From Achromobacter sp. RTa (GTDB taxonomy: Bacteria > Pseudomonadota > Gammaproteobacteria > Burkholderiales > Burkholderiaceae_B), in the NCBI RefSeq assembly GCF_000757485.1, contig NZ_JPYO01000004.1:1-64000 (forward strand): 64,000 nt of DNA, given 5' to 3'. Position numbers and translations under genes: made by a program. Below are positions 61,758 through 64,000 of the stretch, piece after piece. Each line of letters starts with the position of its first letter. The stretch's first letter is position 1. The notes below the pieces were generated by a model. The model saw only the letters and a program-made list of their open reading frames with translations. It was not told the DNA's origin and ran no database searches.

Positions 61758-61804
61758 TAATACATCACAAATATCGCGAGCCCGGCGCATCAAGGGAGAC
61801 ACCC

Positions 61805-62722
61805 GTGGAGCTACGCCAGCTCAAGCAGCTGTTGGTCCTATCCGAGACGCTCAATTTCCATCGCGCCGCCGAACGGCTGCACATGGCGCAACCGCCCCTC
61901 TCCACCGCAATCAAGAAGCTGGAACAGGAACTCGGCGTGCAGCTTTTCGAGCGCCTGCCCGGAGGGCTGCAGCCGACGCCGGCCGCCCAGGTCGTATTGC
62001 GGTACGCGCGCACCACGCTGTTCTATGCCGAAGAGATCCGGCGCGCGGCCAGGGAAGGAGCCAGCGGCGAACAGGGCGTCCTGAAAGTGGGCTTCGTCGG
62101 TTCGTCCACCTACTCGCTGATGCCGCGGCTGCTGTCCGAGTTCCGGAAAGACTTCCCGCGCGTCGACCTGATCATCGAGGAGTCCACGACCATCGATCTG
62201 CTGCGCCGCCTGGACGCCCACACGCTGGACGTGGCGCTGGTGCGCTTCCCCGTGCTCGAGCCCACCGCGGCACGGGTCACCTTGCTGCAGCCAGACCATC
62301 TTATGCTGGCGGTCCCGGCCGATAGCCGCCATGCGCAAAGCGATGACGTCGCGCTGAGCGACCTGGCGGATGAGCCGTTCATCGGCTATTCGCGCACGCA
62401 TGTGCCGGGCATGCATGCGCTGGTCATGTACGCCTTCCAGCAGGCGGGCGTGGTGCCGCGCATCGCGCAGGAAGCCATCCAGGTGCAGACCATACTCAGC
62501 CTGGTCGAGAGCGGGCTGGGCGTCGCCATCGTGCCCGCGGTGGCCCGCCGGCAAGCCGGCAGCAACGTGCGCCTGGTGAATGTTTCGCAGCTGGCCGAGA
62601 CGATCAAGGTGGGCATCGCCCTGGCGGTGCATCCGGACAACGCTACCCCGACCACCGCCAATTTCGTCGACATGGCATGCCGCCTGATGCCCGTGGAGCC
62701 CGCCTGCGCCGACGCGGCGTAG
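61805..62722 (+). CDS. LysR-family transcriptional regulator
   Basis: 305 residues. The helix-turn-helix is at about 1-60 (VELRQLKQLLVLSETLNF, LHMAQPPLSTAIKKLEQELG, LFERLPGGLQPT), followed by the effector domain (GVLKVGFVGSSTYSLMPRLL, SLVESGLGVAIVPAVARR), as in CatR/BenM relatives. GTG 61805 with AAGGGAG upstream is chosen over ATG 61748, which lies inside the operator palindrome. It probably controls the CoA operon it faces away from. Confidence 0.9.
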   Translation: MELRQLKQLLVLSETLNFHRAAERLHMAQPPLSTAIKKLEQELGVQLFERLPGGLQPTPAAQVVLRYARTTLFYAEEIRRAAREGASGEQGVLKVGFVGSSTYSLMPRLLSEFRKDFPRVDLIIEESTTIDLLRRLDAHTLDVALVRFPVLEPTAARVTLLQPDHLMLAVPADSRHAQSDDVALSDLADEPFIGYSRTHVPGMHALVMYAFQQAGVVPRIAQEAIQVQTILSLVESGLGVAIVPAVARRQAGSNVRLVNVSQLAETIKVGIALAVHPDNATPTTANFVDMACRLMPVEPACADAA

Positions 62723-62738
62723 GCGGACTCAGGCGCGG

Positions 62739-63710
62739 CTACTCCTGCTGGATGTTGGCCAGCTTGGCGATGCGGCGCATGGATTCGAGCTCGTCCTTCT
62801 GGAACGTGGCCAGCGTGTCGGGGCCGCCGACGAAGGACTCGCCTCCGAGCTTGGCCATGAAGGCCCGGCCCTCGTCGCTGCGCACCAGGGCCTGGACCGC
62901 CTCCGACACGCGCGCAACGATGGCGGGGTCGACCTTGGCGGGGAAGAACGCCGCCGTCCAGGCATACGCCTCGTACCCCTTGTTGCCGCTTTCCTGCATG
63001 GTGGGCACGTCCGGAAGATCCTTGATGCGCGCGGCGCTGGTCACCGCCAGGGGCCTCAGCTTGCCGCCGCGTATCAGCGGCAGCGCAGCGCTGACGTCGG
63101 CCAGACTGTACTGCACTACGCCCCCCGCCAGGTCGGCCAGCGCGGCCGACGTGCCTTTGTATGGCACGTTGGTGGACTTGATTCCATTCTGCTCGTGGAA
63201 CAGTTCCAGCACCACCTGGTAAGTTGCGGTGCCGCTGGCGAAATTCAGCTTGCCCGGGGCTGCTTTCGCGGCCGACACCAGGTCCGCCACGCTCCGGTAA
63301 GGCGAGTTCGCGGGCACCACCAGCACCATCGGAAAGCGCGCGATAGGCGCGACGGGTGAAAAATCCTTGATCGCGTCGTACGGCAGATGCTTGAAGACCG
63401 CGGCGTTCGTCGTCATGGGCGAATTGCTGGCCACGAACATCGTATAGCCGTCGGGCGCCGCGGTGGCCACCGCCTGAGCGGCGATGAAACTGTTGGCGCC
63501 CGGGCGGTTCTCGACGATGAAAGGCTGCCCGAGCTGCTCCGCCAGATGCTTGGACAGGAATCGCGCCGTGGTGTCGGCACCGCTGCCTGGAGGCAGCGAC
63601 ACGATGATCTTCACGGGGTGGGAGGGGTAATCGGCCGCCGCGCGGGCGCTGCCGCCCAGCGCCAACGCGGCGCCCAGCAATCCCGTCATGGCCAAGGTCC
63701 TGATATTCAT
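62739..63710 (-). CDS. Bug-family (TTT) periplasmic substrate-binding protein
   Basis: 323 residues with a signal peptide (MNIRTLAMTGLLGAALALGG, cleavage near ARA|AAD). Bug motifs: YPSHPVKIIVSLPPGSGADTTARF, FIVENRPGANSFIAAQAV, KSTNVPYKGTSAALADLAGG and LPDVPTMQESGNKG. GGAGA before ATG 63710 decides the start over 63767. It is convergent with the LysR gene and follows another Bug gene on the same strand. It may capture the acid whose CoA ester the operon 61706-56931 degrades. Confidence 0.92.
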   Translation of the reverse strand: MNIRTLAMTGLLGAALALGGSARAAADYPSHPVKIIVSLPPGSGADTTARFLSKHLAEQLGQPFIVENRPGANSFIAAQAVATAAPDGYTMFVASNSPMTTNAAVFKHLPYDAIKDFSPVAPIARFPMVLVVPANSPYRSVADLVSAAKAAPGKLNFASGTATYQVVLELFHEQNGIKSTNVPYKGTSAALADLAGGVVQYSLADVSAALPLIRGGKLRPLAVTSAARIKDLPDVPTMQESGNKGYEAYAWTAAFFPAKVDPAIVARVSEAVQALVRSDEGRAFMAKLGGESFVGGPDTLATFQKDELESMRRIAKLANIQQE

Positions 63711-63773
63711 GCGTGTCTCCGCAAGGCTGTTCCATGGGTCGCCATGGCCTTGGCGGCCATGGGACATCCGTGT

Positions 63774-64000
63774 TCACTCGGGCTGTATGCCCGCCATCCT
63801 GACTGCATCGCCCCAGCGCCGGACCTCCTGCCCCAGGTACGCCTGGAACTCGGCCGGCGAGGAACTGCGCAGATCTACGCCCTGGGCGGTGAAGGGCCCG
63901 GCGATGGCAGGATCGCGCACGGCGTCGGCCAGCGCCTGGCTCAGCCGTTCGACCACCGGCTGAGGCGTGGCGGCCGGAGCCAGCACGCCCTGCCAGGTGC
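63774..64000 (-). CDS. Bug-family substrate-binding protein, C-terminal part (5' end outside window)
   Basis: The frame is open to the right edge. TWQGVLAPAATPQPVVERLSQ and the C-terminal FQAYLGQEVRRWGDAVRMAGI match the end of Bug proteins. At least 75 residues are seen. It lies 63 bases upstream of the next Bug gene on the same strand, so two binding proteins stand in tandem. Confidence 0.85.
   Translation of the reverse strand, partial: TWQGVLAPAATPQPVVERLSQALADAVRDPAIAGPFTAQGVDLRSSSPAEFQAYLGQEVRRWGDAVRMAGIQPE

Overview
The window is high-GC (about 65 % by eye), densely coded DNA from a betaproteobacterium of the Burkholderiales. Four complete and one partial Bug-family tricarboxylate-transporter receptors, many LysR regulators paired with catabolic operons, XRE-cupin regulators and GlcF/VAO-type oxidases fit the family Alcaligenaceae (Bordetella or Achromobacter type). 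The genus is an inference. I see no rRNA, phage genes, transposase or CRISPR array, and one tRNA.

Layout. 1-2455: C-terminal part of a GlcF-like Fe-S subunit followed by a vanillyl-alcohol-oxidase/p-cresol-hydroxylase type flavoprotein. 2545-12642: a run of small stress or envelope genes (BON lipoprotein, PAS kinase, CinA-like amidase, DUF4142, MscS channel, PRC-barrel, DUF421, tiny hydrophilic proteins, an Rmf/CrpP-like protein) that surrounds galU and a stand-alone Pgi-like protein. 12700-17937: aminotransferase, 2-hydroxyacid dehydrogenase and class II aldolase operon with a divergent LysR gene and a Bug receptor. 18156-25323: a broken sdaA and a five-gene operon (decarboxylase-like protein, aldehyde dehydrogenase, 3-hydroxyisobutyrate-dehydrogenase-like, M20 amidohydrolase, Bug receptor) with a divergent LysR gene; it has visibly lower G+C and abuts the 3' end of tRNA-Arg(TCT).

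25679-32341: XRE-cupin regulator, AmaA-like FAD oxidase, polar amino-acid ABC transporter and divergent AmaB-like aldehyde dehydrogenase, together a probable uptake and oxidation module for L-pipecolate or a related cyclic or lysine-derived amino acid. 32489-38805: outer-membrane phospholipase A, pyridoxal kinase, cupin, XRE-cupin regulator, class II aldolase, GST and Bug receptor, then a small membrane protein. 39194-43392: L-asparaginase, then OhrR/Ohr peroxide defence and a DipZ-type thiol-redox protein. 43379-51975: a shortened LysR gene, an NmrA-like SDR, a winged-helix/TolB/TPR regulator, a tripartite EmrAB-type efflux operon and a PhyH-like dioxygenase.

52021-55822: a membrane protein, two MFS exporters and a scar of fused dehydrogenase fragments. 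55969-64000: a GcvA-like LysR gene, a CoA-pathway operon (two acyl-CoA dehydrogenases, thiolase, AMACR-type CoA-transferase/racemase) with a divergent LysR gene, and two more Bug receptors.

Most notable signals: (1) a 78-bp element, 57/78 identical without gaps, in front of both the SDR gene and the efflux operon, one copy lying beside the winged-helix/TPR regulator gene, which suggests a small undescribed regulon; (2) a hairpin that would bury the ribosome-binding site of the Rmf/CrpP-like gene, with a competing upstream partner for one arm; (3) a doubly damaged sdaA whose first lesion is a one-base contraction of a homopolymer; (4) the dehydrogenase scar upstream of an MFS gene.
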